Shown here piece after piece: positions 54,733-63,893 of a stretch of DNA of 64,000 nucleotides (the first letter of the stretch is position 1; each line of letters starts with the position of its first letter). Source of the stretch: UKL13-2 sp036394575 (GTDB taxonomy: Bacteria; Pseudomonadota; Gammaproteobacteria; Burkholderiales; Usitatibacteraceae). Made by a program: the position numbers and the translations under genes. The notes below the pieces were generated by a model. It saw nothing but the letters and a program-made list of their open reading frames with translations, had not been told where the DNA came from and made no database searches. The stretch is from assembly GCA_036394575.1 (NCBI GenBank), contig DASWEY010000034.1, positions 7,817 through 71,816 on the forward strand, read 5' to 3'.

Positions 54733-55176
54733 AATAAAGGCACGATTTTCTCGTTTGCCCGCCCGCACATCGGCATCTTCATCGCCCCCGGCTGGCTGCC
54801 CATCTTTGAAAAGCTGTGCGCGGATATCGATCAGCGGGACAAGAAATACCCGGCTGGCTATCGCTTCTATTGGATCCAGGTGAAAGAGAAGTATGGCACC
54901 CTGCGCGCCTATTACGAAGGCCCAGCCACCCGCGTGGACGTCGTCATCCCCAGCGAAGGGATTATCCAGATGATGAAGGTCGACTTGGGCGAACAGCCGA
55001 AGAAGACGCTCTGGAAGCGGATTGGCAAATTGGTGGATCGCGCCGAGGCCGACAGCGGCCGGCTTTGCCACTTCCGTGGGGGCTCCGGCGTGTTGCGCCA
55101 GACCGACTGGTGGAATACGAACTGCGACGAACACCAAGGGACCGACTGGAACGACATCTGGCCGCGCGCCAAATGA
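54733..55176 (+). pseudogene. 5'-truncated hypothetical gene
   Basis: The frame is open from 54733 (just after a TAA) and encodes APGWLPIFEKLCADIDQRDK... QVKEKYGTLRAYYEGP... and ...NCDEHQGTDWNDIW. This resembles small proteins of unknown function with a 'GWxPLxxELCxDID ... VKEKxGxLRxY ... LCDEH' pattern. No acceptable start precedes the conserved part; the first is GTG 54880, inside it. The gene is therefore probably missing its 5' end. Confidence 0.5.
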
Positions 55177-55214
55177 TTCCGGAATCCCCAAGATCCCATT
55201 CAAGGAAACCCACC

Positions 55215-55600
55215 ATGAACAACTTCACGGTTCACAACGTCCCCGACGTTCAAACGTTCAAGCTCAGCCCCCGATTACCCTGCACCCCTGGCTGATCCTG
55301 GAATGTCAGAACGGCAAGCGCTATGCCATGGGCTGGAATGTCGGGAATCGCGAAGGGCGTGCCAGCACCGCCATCGTGTCCTTTGATCGCAAGGCCATGA
55401 CCTTGGTGGCCGAATCGGGTCGCGTCTACCAACTCGAAGGTGTGCTGGGGCCGGACGCCGATGCGGCGCATGTCTGGCGAATCTATGTCCGGTTGAACGG
55501 ATACGTGGCCGTCGCGGCAGATCGCAGGATCGCGAAAGCATCGTCAGGAAATTTAAAGACTGCTTGCGGGTCATTGATCAAAATTGGCTCTCTTCATTAA
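55215..55600 (+). pseudogene. frameshifted hypothetical gene
   Basis: ATG 55215 has a ribosome-binding site (AAGGAAA) and encodes MNNFTVHNVPDVQTFKLS. The frame then breaks at a C5 run (about 55268-55272), and the rest (ITLHPWLILECQNGKRYAMG...) continues in another frame to a stop at 55598-55600. One base gained at the C-run would restore a protein of about 128 residues. It could be a sequencing error as well as a true frameshift. The family is not recognised. Confidence 0.55.
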
Positions 55601-55624
55601 TTACGTCTTTAAGGAGTTTTGCAG

Positions 55625-56062
55625 ATGATTAGGAAATTCAAGGCATTTTGCCTGGCTGTATGTATGCTCGCCATTCCGGTACTGTCCTTTGCGGCTGGCG
55701 ACGCGCCGGACGCAACAATTGAATTGTCCGGTGGCACGGTTGCAGCCGGCATCGGCTATACCTGGGGCGAAGGCATTCTTCATTTTCAGGGCAAATCGAT
55801 TCCGGTGAAAGTCAATGGCCTGAGCGTCGCTTCTGTCGGGGCAGGATCAATCAAGGCCAGCGGCGACGTGTATCACCTGGACAAGCTGGCGGATTTCAAC
55901 GGTAACTACACGGCCGTTTCTGCGGGGCTCGCAATTGCCGGTGGAGGTGCCGCCACTGCAATGCAGAACCAGAACGGTGTGGTAATCAAATTGCGCACGA
56001 CAACGCAAGGCCTTCAAATCAACCTTTCCGTTGACGGAGTCGCATTGAAGCTGAAAAACTAA
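55625..56062 (+). CDS. secreted protein of the pqi operon, DUF1134/EipA-like
   Basis: 145 residues from ATG 55625, 8 bases after AAGGAG. Signal peptide cleaved near SFA|AG. The mature part has the TIELSGGTVAAGIGYTWGEG ... FNGNYTAVSAG ... NQNGVVIKL pattern of small periplasmic beta-rich proteins related to DUF1134/EipA, an envelope-integrity factor. The name is tentative. It opens the operon in front of the PqiA genes. Confidence 0.65.
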   Translation: MIRKFKAFCLAVCMLAIPVLSFAAGDAPDATIELSGGTVAAGIGYTWGEGILHFQGKSIPVKVNGLSVASVGAGSIKASGDVYHLDKLADFNGNYTAVSAGLAIAGGGAATAMQNQNGVVIKLRTTTQGLQINLSVDGVALKLKN

Positions 56063-56075
56063 TATTGCGACGTTG

Positions 56076-56675
56076 ATGAAGGCAGTGGCCTGTCCGGACT
56101 GCGATCTTCTGCACGTACTGGGCCCGCAGTCCGGCGGGGAGAAAGCACGCTGCCTGCGCTGTGGCGGCGTGCTTACTGGCCATGGTGCGCATTCATATGA
56201 GACGTCGCTTGCCTTGGCGATTGCGGCGACTATTACATTCATCCTTGCCAATACCGCGCCGCTGATGCAAATGAGCGAGCTAGGACAGGAGTCCAGCACA
56301 ACGGTCGCGGGTAGCGCGCTCGAAATGTGGCTTCAAGGCAGCGAGCCGACTGCCATTCTCGTTGCAATTTGCTCGATTGTGGCGCCGGGTTTCTATCTGG
56401 CTCTGATGCTTGCTGTTCTTATAGCTTTTCGTAAGGATCGAGCACCGCCGTGGGCGGGACGTTTGATGCGATGGGCAGACGCGATCCATCCATGGGCGAT
56501 GCCCGAAGTGATGCTGCTCGGTACATTGGTGGCTTATGTGAAGATTTCCGAATTGGCCGATGCGACACCAGGTAGCGGCATGTATGCAACGGGTGCGTTG
56601 TGTCTGCTGATCGCGGCATTGGGTGCTTCGTTGAATTATGCCGCTCTATGGGCAAGAATCAAGGTGGAACAGTGA
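56076..56675 (+). CDS. pqiA: PqiA-domain membrane protein (first half)
   Basis: 199 residues with an N-terminal zinc ribbon (CPDCDLLH and CLRCGG) and four membrane spans. In E. coli PqiA is one protein of about 417 residues with two such domains; here they are separate genes. Residues LILANTAPLM-like (FILANTAPLMQM) mark the family. PqiA is the inner-membrane partner of the PqiBC lipid-transport bridge. TTG 56073 is a less likely start. Confidence 0.8.
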   Translation: MKAVACPDCDLLHVLGPQSGGEKARCLRCGGVLTGHGAHSYETSLALAIAATITFILANTAPLMQMSELGQESSTTVAGSALEMWLQGSEPTAILVAICSIVAPGFYLALMLAVLIAFRKDRAPPWAGRLMRWADAIHPWAMPEVMLLGTLVAYVKISELADATPGSGMYATGALCLLIAALGASLNYAALWARIKVEQ

Positions 56676-57322
56676 TGCCGGCCAGTGTTACAGCTGCTGA
56701 TTTTGGCTTGGGTTCTTGCCATGTTTGCGGCTATCTTTCCAGGGCGGAACGGCCCGGTCCGGGCATCGCATGGCCCTGTCCTCGTTGCGGTGCAAATGTC
56801 CGCCTGCGACGCTTCAAGTCGATTGGTCAAACAGGGGCGCTTCTGTTGGCGGCTGCGATTTGCTACCTGCCGGCAAATATAATGCCCGTACTTATTACGA
56901 CGACGGCTGAAGGGACCGAGGCGGATACTATTCTCGGCGGCGTGGCGCGTCTCTATGCGTCTGGGTCATGGATTCTTTCCCTCGTTGTGCTCATCGCGAG
57001 CGTGATGATTCCAATCGGGAAGATGGCGGTCCTCGCTTACCTTCTTATCGTCGTAACGCAAGGCGCCCCGACCGACAGGCGCCAATGCATGCGGCTTTTC
57101 CGAATAGTTGAATTCATCGGCCGCTGGTCGATGCTTGATGTGTTTGTTGATGCGTTCATTGTCGCCCTCGTGCAGTTGGGGCCCCTCATGTCTGTAGCAC
57201 CTGGGCCTGGCGTCCCCTTCTTCGCAGCAACGGCAGTGCTGACGATGTCCGCCGCCATTGTCTTTGATCCGCGACTCCTTTGGGACAGGGACCGCGTAGG
57301 GCGCATAGATGACGGACTTTGA
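56675..57322 (+). CDS. pqiA: PqiA-domain membrane protein (second half)
   Basis: 215 residues from ATG 56675, overlapping the first pqiA gene by one base. Zinc ribbon CHVCGYLSRA / CPRCGANV, then four membrane spans; ICYLPANIMPV and RWSMLDVFVDAFIVALVQLG are PqiA hallmarks. It overlaps pqiB by 14 bases. Confidence 0.85.
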   Translation: MPASVTAADFGLGSCHVCGYLSRAERPGPGIAWPCPRCGANVRLRRFKSIGQTGALLLAAAICYLPANIMPVLITTTAEGTEADTILGGVARLYASGSWILSLVVLIASVMIPIGKMAVLAYLLIVVTQGAPTDRRQCMRLFRIVEFIGRWSMLDVFVDAFIVALVQLGPLMSVAPGPGVPFFAATAVLTMSAAIVFDPRLLWDRDRVGRIDDGL

Positions 57323-58982
57323 TATCTCTGGGGCGCCGAAGGCGGAGATTGTCCGCCGCCGTTGGCCATTTTCGCCTATATGGATTATTCCGATTGCGGC
57401 TGGTCTGATCGCCATCGGCCTTGCCATGGAACAAATAGCGAGGCAGGGCCCGACAGTCACTATTTCGTTCAAGGCCGCCGGCGGTATAGTTGCCGGCAAA
57501 ACACCAATCAAATACAAAGACGTTACCATCGGCCTGGTATCGTCGGTTCGATTGTCCTCAGACTACAGTACGGTGGAAGTAAGTGCGAAGATTTCACGAG
57601 AAGCCGCGGGATTGATGACCGAAGGCGCATCATTCTGGATTGTCCGGCCTCGCGCCACGTTGAGCGAGGTGTCCGGCCTGAATACATTGCTTTCGGGCAA
57701 TTACATTGGATTTGATCGCGGAAAGTCTGGCGGCGACCGACGTCAATTTATTGGGCTCGAGACCGCGCGAGTGATCGAGCCCGACACGCCGGGGCGGCAG
57801 TTCACGCTACATACCGCCGACGCGCAACATATCGAGGTGGGTCTTCCTGTCTATTTCCGGGGACTGCAAGTCGGACAGGTTACGGCCTATGACCTTGCTC
57901 CCGGCGGACACGCCGTCGATCTGAAAATATTTGTGAACAAACCGTATGAGATGAACATTCATCAATCGACAAAATTCTGGAATGCAAGTGGTCTCGACGT
58001 GTCCGTGGGTGCCGGAGGTTTAAGTATGCGTACGGAGTCGCTGCTTTCGCTAGTCGTCGGCGGCTTGGCATTTGACAATGACCCGCTAAGCGACGACCAG
58101 AGCGCTGCTGCCGAAGGGTCGGGCTTCACCTTGTACCGGGACCGGACTACTGCGATGAGGCAGCCAGACCCCAACGAGCGTCGCTACGTCTTGTATTTCA
58201 ATGAATCACTTCTCGGCGTTGCGACTGGCTCGCCCGTGACACTGCTGGGCATTCAGGCGGGCGAAGTTACCAACGTTGGCATTGCGTTCGATAAAGCAAC
58301 AAGGCAAGTTCGAGGGCGCCTTGAAATCATGTTCTCGCCGGAGCGCCTGATCGAGCGCCTGCCGGAGGCGCAAATTGCGGGAGCACACGAATTGGATCGC
58401 AACGTTGGCAAACGGAACGCCCTCCTGGAAGAGATGATTAAGCGACACGGGCTTCGTGCGCAGTTGCGGACGGCGAACTTCGTTACCGGACAGCGCTACC
58501 TTGCCTTTGAATACTTCCCGCATCCGCCAGTTGTGAGGATGAAATGGGGCCAGGATCCCGTTGAACTGCCGGTTATCCCTAGCACTCTTCCCGCCTTTGA
58601 GGAAAAGCTCGGGGCACTCCTCACAAAACTCGAGTCGCTTCCGCTTGGAGAATTGTCGGCCGATGCACAAGAGTTGATGCGTGAAGCACAAACGACCTTA
58701 AAAAGCATGAATGGCCTCGTCAAAAACGTCGATGATAAGGCGCTTCCGAATCTTGTAGCCGCAGTTGAAGACGTCCACAGGACCCTCAGTGCGGCCGAAC
58801 GTATGCTGGACGGAGCATCGACCACATTGGTTGGTCCGGACGCCCCGGGCCAAAGGGAGCTGAGATCGGCATTGCAGGAAATGACGCGGGCCGCTCGATC
58901 GCTTCGGGTACTCTCGGAATCCCTTGAGCAACACCCAGAGTCCCTCTTACGCGGCCGAAGCAAGGAGGACGCTCCACAATGA
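57309..58982 (+). CDS. pqiB: MCE-domain protein PqiB
   Basis: 557 residues, near the size of E. coli PqiB (546). One membrane span near residue 20-40, then three MCE domains (starting near GPTVTISFKAAGGIVAGKTP, about 45; RQFTLHTADAQHIEVGLPVY, about 160; and RRYVLYFNESLLGVATGSPV, about 285) and a long C-terminal helical region (about 420-545). Stacked MCE rings plus the helical needle form a periplasmic channel for lipids. Confidence 0.9.
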   Translation: MTDFDISGAPKAEIVRRRWPFSPIWIIPIAAGLIAIGLAMEQIARQGPTVTISFKAAGGIVAGKTPIKYKDVTIGLVSSVRLSSDYSTVEVSAKISREAAGLMTEGASFWIVRPRATLSEVSGLNTLLSGNYIGFDRGKSGGDRRQFIGLETARVIEPDTPGRQFTLHTADAQHIEVGLPVYFRGLQVGQVTAYDLAPGGHAVDLKIFVNKPYEMNIHQSTKFWNASGLDVSVGAGGLSMRTESLLSLVVGGLAFDNDPLSDDQSAAAEGSGFTLYRDRTTAMRQPDPNERRYVLYFNESLLGVATGSPVTLLGIQAGEVTNVGIAFDKATRQVRGRLEIMFSPERLIERLPEAQIAGAHELDRNVGKRNALLEEMIKRHGLRAQLRTANFVTGQRYLAFEYFPHPPVVRMKWGQDPVELPVIPSTLPAFEEKLGALLTKLESLPLGELSADAQELMREAQTTLKSMNGLVKNVDDKALPNLVAAVEDVHRTLSAAERMLDGASTTLVGPDAPGQRELRSALQEMTRAARSLRVLSESLEQHPESLLRGRSKEDAPQ

Positions 58983-59566
58983 CGCCTGCCAAGTTCGCTA
59001 CCTTGTGGCCGTTGCTGGCTATCGCCGTGATTGCCGTGGCATGTTCTTCGACGCCGCCTCCCCATTTTTATGTGCTGGACGCCATCCCTGCCGCGGGGAA
59101 GCAAGGGTCGAACCTTTCGGTGCTCGTGGGCCCGGTGACGATCCCCGAGACGATCAACAGGCCGCAGTTTGTCCTGAGCCGAAATGACGGTGAAGTCATG
59201 TTCGACGAAAATCACAGGTGGGCGTCGCCCTTGCAGGACGGCCTCGCCGACGCTATCGCTGGTGATCTGGCGGCGCAGCTTGGCTCGCAACATGTCGTCA
59301 CATCGCGGTATGAAGGCGAGGCGATTAAATATCGAGTGAAGATAGCGGTACAGCAGTTTCGTTCCCGCCTTGCCGATCACGCGCTGCTGGAAGCCCACTG
59401 GTTCGTGCGCCGCGATGACGGGGCAATTCGACTGGGGAGATCAAATGTCCGCGAAATTGTGCACGGGGAAGATTTCGCGGCACTGGTGGCGGCGCACAGT
59501 CGCGCCGTATCTCGCATGTCCGGCGAAATTGCGGAAGCAATACGTGACCTTGAAGACGGCCACTAA
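58979..59566 (+). CDS. pqiC: PqiC-type outer-membrane lipoprotein
   Basis: 195 residues with lipobox IAVA|C (Cys22) and the ABC-transport-auxiliary / DUF330 domain (PPPHFYVLDAIP ... VGPVTIPETINRPQFV). PqiC anchors PqiB at the outer membrane. ATG 58979 overlaps pqiB by 4 bases. It is the last gene of the operon. Confidence 0.88.
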   Translation: MTPAKFATLWPLLAIAVIAVACSSTPPPHFYVLDAIPAAGKQGSNLSVLVGPVTIPETINRPQFVLSRNDGEVMFDENHRWASPLQDGLADAIAGDLAAQLGSQHVVTSRYEGEAIKYRVKIAVQQFRSRLADHALLEAHWFVRRDDGAIRLGRSNVREIVHGEDFAALVAAHSRAVSRMSGEIAEAIRDLEDGH

Positions 59567-59907
59567 CTGTGCTGTACCCGCCCTTAGATTCACGGGAGGC
59601 CGGCAGAGATCGAGAGATCAAGGGGGTATCAATTGTCAAATATGGCGCAAGAGTGGATGGGGGTTCGGCTATGCACACATGCTAACCAGCATGGTCGAAC
59701 GCGCGCGCAATGCTCTGGCGGATGTATTAGGTTTGACGAGTTGGCGCAGCATTAGTAAACCAACAACAGCCTGATACAAGACGAAGGCAATTGTCCGGCC
59801 GATACTGCGCGCCGTGGATCATCTGGTGCTGGAAGCAGAATTTGATATGTGTGTAACGGCCTGGGCTGAAATGATCGACTGACGTTTCTCTTTTCTTACT
59901 GGCGTAC
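59567..59907. other. 341-bp non-coding region between pqiC and cytochrome b561
   Basis: No convincing open frame, terminator or repeat is visible. The part near 59800-59890 reminds me of an insertion-sequence end, but this is too weak to assign. Confidence 0.5.
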
Positions 59908-60462
59908 ATGGGCCTCGACTCGTCTTTGAACAGATACACACGCGTCGCCATCGCCTTGCATTGGCTCGTTGCCGCATTAGTCTTGGGACAGGTGATACTT
60001 GGCTGGTGGCTCTCAGATATTCCGCGAGGAACGCCGGCTCGAGGGACATTGGTGAACATTCACAAGTCGATCGGTCTCACGGTTTGGGGCCTGATCGTCA
60101 TTCGTCTTGGGTGGAGATTGGGCCACCCGCCGCCCCCTTATCCGTGGTTATCGAGCCGCTGGCAGCAGGCGGCCGCAGCAGTCAATCATATTGCGCTATA
60201 CGCATGCCTCATCGTGTTGCCCCTTACCGGTTACCTGGGGTCCAACTTCAGCAAGCACGGGATACTTCTTTATGGTGTGGTTCGCCTGCCCCCATGGGGC
60301 CCCGATGACAAGGCGTGGTATGCACTTTTTAATAACGCGCACATTGCTACGTCTTATTTACTGGTCGTGCTGATCGCCATCCATATAGCCGCTGCCATTT
60401 ACCACGCGTTCAGACGCGATGGCGTAGTTGGCCGAATGTGGCCCAAAATTCGTGCCCCCTGA
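59908..60462 (+). CDS. cytochrome b561
   Basis: 184 residues with four membrane spans. Haem-ligand histidines are visible in ALHWLVAA, NIHKSIGL, VNHIALYA and AAIYHAF/AIHIAA. Bacterial b561 proteins oxidise quinol or accept electrons from periplasmic donors, or act as superoxide oxidase. The quinoprotein two genes downstream suggests a role in its electron path, but this is inference. Confidence 0.85.
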   Translation: MGLDSSLNRYTRVAIALHWLVAALVLGQVILGWWLSDIPRGTPARGTLVNIHKSIGLTVWGLIVIRLGWRLGHPPPPYPWLSSRWQQAAAAVNHIALYACLIVLPLTGYLGSNFSKHGILLYGVVRLPPWGPDDKAWYALFNNAHIATSYLLVVLIAIHIAAAIYHAFRRDGVVGRMWPKIRAP

Positions 60463-60492
60463 GAACTTCATTGGTGCATGGTTGGTATTTCA

Positions 60493-61458
60493 ATGAACTT
60501 TGGGAAAAAATTTATGAGATTGTTTTTGCGCGGTGCGTTCCTGCTTTCATTGACCCTGTCGATGCCAGCCTTGGCGGGCATTGCCGTGGTGAGCAATGAG
60601 GGCTCGGGCTCCGTGACACTTATCGACACGGTTACGGACAAAGTGATCACCGAGATTGCGACCGGCGGAAAGCCTAGGGGGATAGCAGTAAGCCAGCAGC
60701 GGCGCATGGCTTACGTCTCGGATCAGAAGAACAGCGCCTTGCTGGTGGTGGACTTGGAGTCGCGTACCGTTCGAAAAAGCATTCCACTAGGAGAATCTCC
60801 TGAAGGCGTATACCTGTCGCCCGATGGCCGACTTGCCGCGGCCGCGATAGAAGCGAATAACAGCCTGGTGTTCGTTGATACAGAAAAGGAGACTGTCGCC
60901 TTCAAGCTCAAAGTTGCGGGCAAGAACCCGGAGCATGGCGTTTTTTCGCCCGACGGGAAATGGCTCTATGTGGGGGCTGAAGATGGCGATACGGTGGACG
61001 CCATAGACGTTGAGAAGCGTAGCGCTGTCGCTCAAATCAAGGTTGGCTTGCGACCCCGGGGTATTACATTTACCCCGGACAGTACAAAGGCTTATATCGC
61101 CTGCGAAAATTCGAATTTTGTGACGATCATCGATGTGACCAAACATCTGGCTGTGGGCACCATCGCGGTTGGCGTGCGACCCGCAGGCGTTCTGGTCAAC
61201 CCCGCCGGAACAAGACTGTATGTTTCCACGGGAGGCGACTCCCACGTCACGGCAGTGGACACGGCATCCGATGCCATCGTGGCGCGGGTCGAAGTTGGGA
61301 AACGGCCCTGGAACATGGCTATCGCGAAAGACGGTCGCAAGTTATACGTCGCCAATGGTCGGTCCAACACCGTCTCCGTCATTGATGCGATACGAAATAT
61401 TCGATTACTCGACGTCCCCGTCGGTGAGCTTCCTTGGGGCGTCGCGATATTGGAATAG
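60493..61458 (+). CDS. YVTN-repeat beta-propeller protein, secreted
   Basis: 321 residues from ATG 60493 (ATG 60478 is possible). Signal peptide ending at MPALA|G. About seven YVTN-type repeats follow, each of about 42 residues with a TV(S/T)VIDT-like core, for example VTLIDTVTDKVITEIATGGK and VTAVDTASDAIVARVEVGKR. Such propellers commonly accompany PQQ-dependent dehydrogenases. It has no catalytic residues that I can identify. Confidence 0.85.
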   Translation: MNFGKKFMRLFLRGAFLLSLTLSMPALAGIAVVSNEGSGSVTLIDTVTDKVITEIATGGKPRGIAVSQQRRMAYVSDQKNSALLVVDLESRTVRKSIPLGESPEGVYLSPDGRLAAAAIEANNSLVFVDTEKETVAFKLKVAGKNPEHGVFSPDGKWLYVGAEDGDTVDAIDVEKRSAVAQIKVGLRPRGITFTPDSTKAYIACENSNFVTIIDVTKHLAVGTIAVGVRPAGVLVNPAGTRLYVSTGGDSHVTAVDTASDAIVARVEVGKRPWNMAIAKDGRKLYVANGRSNTVSVIDAIRNIRLLDVPVGELPWGVAILE

Positions 61459-61567
61459 CCCCGCAGCTTTTTTATAAGCCGTGCACGAATATCGAAGACC
61501 GGGGGCGGTGGCACCGCTATCGTTGACGCGCGCGGCATTCCCTTTTCGTTCTCAAAGGAACCATATC

Positions 61568-63514
61568 ATGCATATAAAGCCACTTATCACCGCGCTAGTC
61601 GCAGCAATCTGGACTAGCGCCGCATTGGCTGACGAAAGCAGCGCCCACGGCAAGAGTCTGTTCGAAGCGCAATGCTCAGCCTGCCATACCACTAAACCCG
61701 GCCAGCACGGGTTCGGTCCATCGCTTGCGGGCGTCGTGGGACGACCGGCTGGCGTCGTTGCCGGCTACACCTTTACCGGCGCGATGTCGGGTTCGGGTCT
61801 GCACTGGGATGCGCAGACACTGAGTGAATTTCTTTCGGGAAGTACGAAGAAGGTGCCGGGAACATCGATGGATTATGCAATCGCCGACGCGAACGACCGG
61901 GCGGCGATTATTGCGTACCTCGGCACTCTCGACGCAGGTGCCGTTGTCGCGCCGGTTGCCACAAAGGCGCCGCTGCCGGTGGTTGCTACCGGCGGACCTA
62001 CACAGCAGGAGTTACTCGCTGCAGGTAAAAACGCACGTGACTGGCTGTACGCGACCAAGGACTACGCAGGAACGCGCTTCGCCGACCTCAAGCAAATCAA
62101 TGTTCGCAATGCTCATCAGCTAAGGCCAGTATGCCTTTATCGGACCGATGTGTCGGCGCCGACCCAGACAAATCCGCTTGTATACGACGGGGTCATGTAT
62201 CTCACGATCGAGAACTCCGTCGCGGCGATCGATGCTGCCACGTGCCGTCAACGCTGGAGCTACAAATGGAATCCGAAAGGGCGCTCAATTTCACTGACCA
62301 ACCGAGGCGCTGCCATCAAGGACGGCATACTGGTGCGCGGTACATCGGATGGATACCTCATCGCACTCGACATGCAGCAAGGCCGCCTGATCTGGTCGCG
62401 CAAGATCGCCGATGCCGAGGAAGGACAGTACTTGAGCATGCCCCCCCTAATGTTCGAGGACATGGTGATCTTCGGGCCCGCCGGCGCCGATTTCGGACCG
62501 AAGAACTGGGTCGGGGCTTTCCGCTTAACGAGCGGCGAACCGATCTGGAAGTTCAACCTGATACCCGACGCCGGCGAGCCGGGTGCAGAATCGTGGAGCG
62601 ATCCGAAGGCTCTTCGGCATGGCGGTGGCAGTCTGTGGACGCCGCTTTCCCTCGACGCTGCTGCAGGAATTCTCTACCTGCCCGTAGGCAATCCCGCGCC
62701 AGACTTCTATGGAGACCTTCGCGAGGGCGGAAACCTCTACACAAATTCGGTCGTCGCGCTCGATGTGCACAGCGGAAAGCTGCAGTGGTACAAGCAGTTC
62801 GTTCCGCACGACGTGCATGACGCCGACCTTTCGCAAGTGAGTCCGCTGTTTTCAACGCGCATAGGGGGCAAGTTACGCAATTTGATGACGGTTTCAGGCA
62901 AGGATGGGCTGCTCAGGGTTATGGATCGGGACACGCGTGATGTCCTATCCGAAGTGGCTATTACAACGAGGAGCAATGTCGATGCGCAGCCGACCGTCGA
63001 AGGTGTCCACCGCTGTCCGGGACTACTTGGCGGGATGGAATGGAATGGCCCGTCGTACAACCCCATGACCAAGACAATCTTTGCCGGCACCGTCGATTGG
63101 TGTGGGACCTTCAAGCTTTCCGAGCAGCCGCCGAGCTTCCTGCCGGCAGCGCACTACTACGGCGGGGCCGTCGTACCCGATGCGCATGAGACTGCTCGCG
63201 GCTGGCTTACCGCGATCGATGCGGTCAGCGGGCGTACCAAATGGCGAAAGCAATGGCCCACGCCATTATCTGCCGGCATTGTCTCGACATCAGGTGGCCT
63301 GCTCTTTACAGGCGACATGAATAACGACTTTGTCGTGCTCGACGCGGCGAATGGAAACAAGCTCTACAGTTTTAATACCGGCGGCTCCATTGGTGGGGGC
63401 GTGCTGACCTACCAAGTCAAGGGAAAGCAATATGTGGCGACCACATCCGGTGTGGTCTCCGGTTTCCATGGAGGCTCCGGTCCTTCGTCCATCGTTGTCC
63501 TTGCCCTGCCATAG
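61568..63514 (+). CDS. quinoprotein dehydrogenase with N-terminal cytochrome c
   Basis: 648 residues from ATG 61568, preceded by AAGGA. Signal peptide to ALA|DE. Cytochrome c domain (about 25-122) with CSACH (Cys36, Cys39, His40) and a distal Met candidate in GTSMDYAI. Then a PQQ-type eight-bladed propeller (about 155-648) with LPVGNPAPDFYGDLREGGNL and LYTNSVVALD, PHDVHDADLS, HRCPGLLGGMEWNGPSYNP and a closing TTSGVVSGFHGGSG. This suggests an alcohol or sugar oxidase passing electrons from PQQ to its own haem. Domain order (c first) is opposite to type II quinohaemoprotein alcohol dehydrogenases, and the vicinal Cys-Cys of those enzymes is not seen. Confidence 0.85.
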   Translation: MHIKPLITALVAAIWTSAALADESSAHGKSLFEAQCSACHTTKPGQHGFGPSLAGVVGRPAGVVAGYTFTGAMSGSGLHWDAQTLSEFLSGSTKKVPGTSMDYAIADANDRAAIIAYLGTLDAGAVVAPVATKAPLPVVATGGPTQQELLAAGKNARDWLYATKDYAGTRFADLKQINVRNAHQLRPVCLYRTDVSAPTQTNPLVYDGVMYLTIENSVAAIDAATCRQRWSYKWNPKGRSISLTNRGAAIKDGILVRGTSDGYLIALDMQQGRLIWSRKIADAEEGQYLSMPPLMFEDMVIFGPAGADFGPKNWVGAFRLTSGEPIWKFNLIPDAGEPGAESWSDPKALRHGGGSLWTPLSLDAAAGILYLPVGNPAPDFYGDLREGGNLYTNSVVALDVHSGKLQWYKQFVPHDVHDADLSQVSPLFSTRIGGKLRNLMTVSGKDGLLRVMDRDTRDVLSEVAITTRSNVDAQPTVEGVHRCPGLLGGMEWNGPSYNPMTKTIFAGTVDWCGTFKLSEQPPSFLPAAHYYGGAVVPDAHETARGWLTAIDAVSGRTKWRKQWPTPLSAGIVSTSGGLLFTGDMNNDFVVLDAANGNKLYSFNTGGSIGGGVLTYQVKGKQYVATTSGVVSGFHGGSGPSSIVVLALP

Positions 63515-63893
63515 TTTTAATCAAGGAGGAGCGCAGAGATTCAATTTGAGCCGCACACGATTCACCGCGTGTGCGGCCATGGTATCGAGAGATGGTGGAT
63601 AGGGGGTGTCGTTTATTCCCTATATGCTGCTCGGACTTGGTACGGGAAGAGCTTGGGCATTGCCTGAAATTCGTTGCACGGCAGGCCAATGCTCATACCC
63701 GCTTTTAATCGCACAATATCTTGAATTCAAAAAGCGCGAACTTATTTGCAAAATCAGGTGTCACAAACACCGCATTCAAATTCATGAATGTCATTGGCAG
63801 TACGGCGCCCGCGACTTTCGCGATTGCCTTGATGTTTTTTTGTGCAACGCGAATATGCAGGCTTCAAATTTTGATCGTTATAAGGATGTAAAC
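63515..63893. other. 379-bp non-coding region
   Basis: Contains the hairpin at 63550-63577 and a ribosome-binding site (AAGGA, 63882-63886) for the next gene. No other coding or RNA signal is recognised. Confidence 0.5.
63550..63577 (+). terminator. hairpin downstream of the quinoprotein gene
   Basis: GCCGCACACG (63550-63559) pairs with CGTGTGCGGC (63568-63577), 10 bp and an 8-base loop. There is no T-run, so termination would be Rho-assisted, or it is a stabilising hairpin. Confidence 0.45.

Noticed and set aside
59800..60059. insertion-sequence end and minus-strand frame upstream of b561
   Set aside because: The frame has no recognisable transposase motif and no terminal inverted repeat could be paired.
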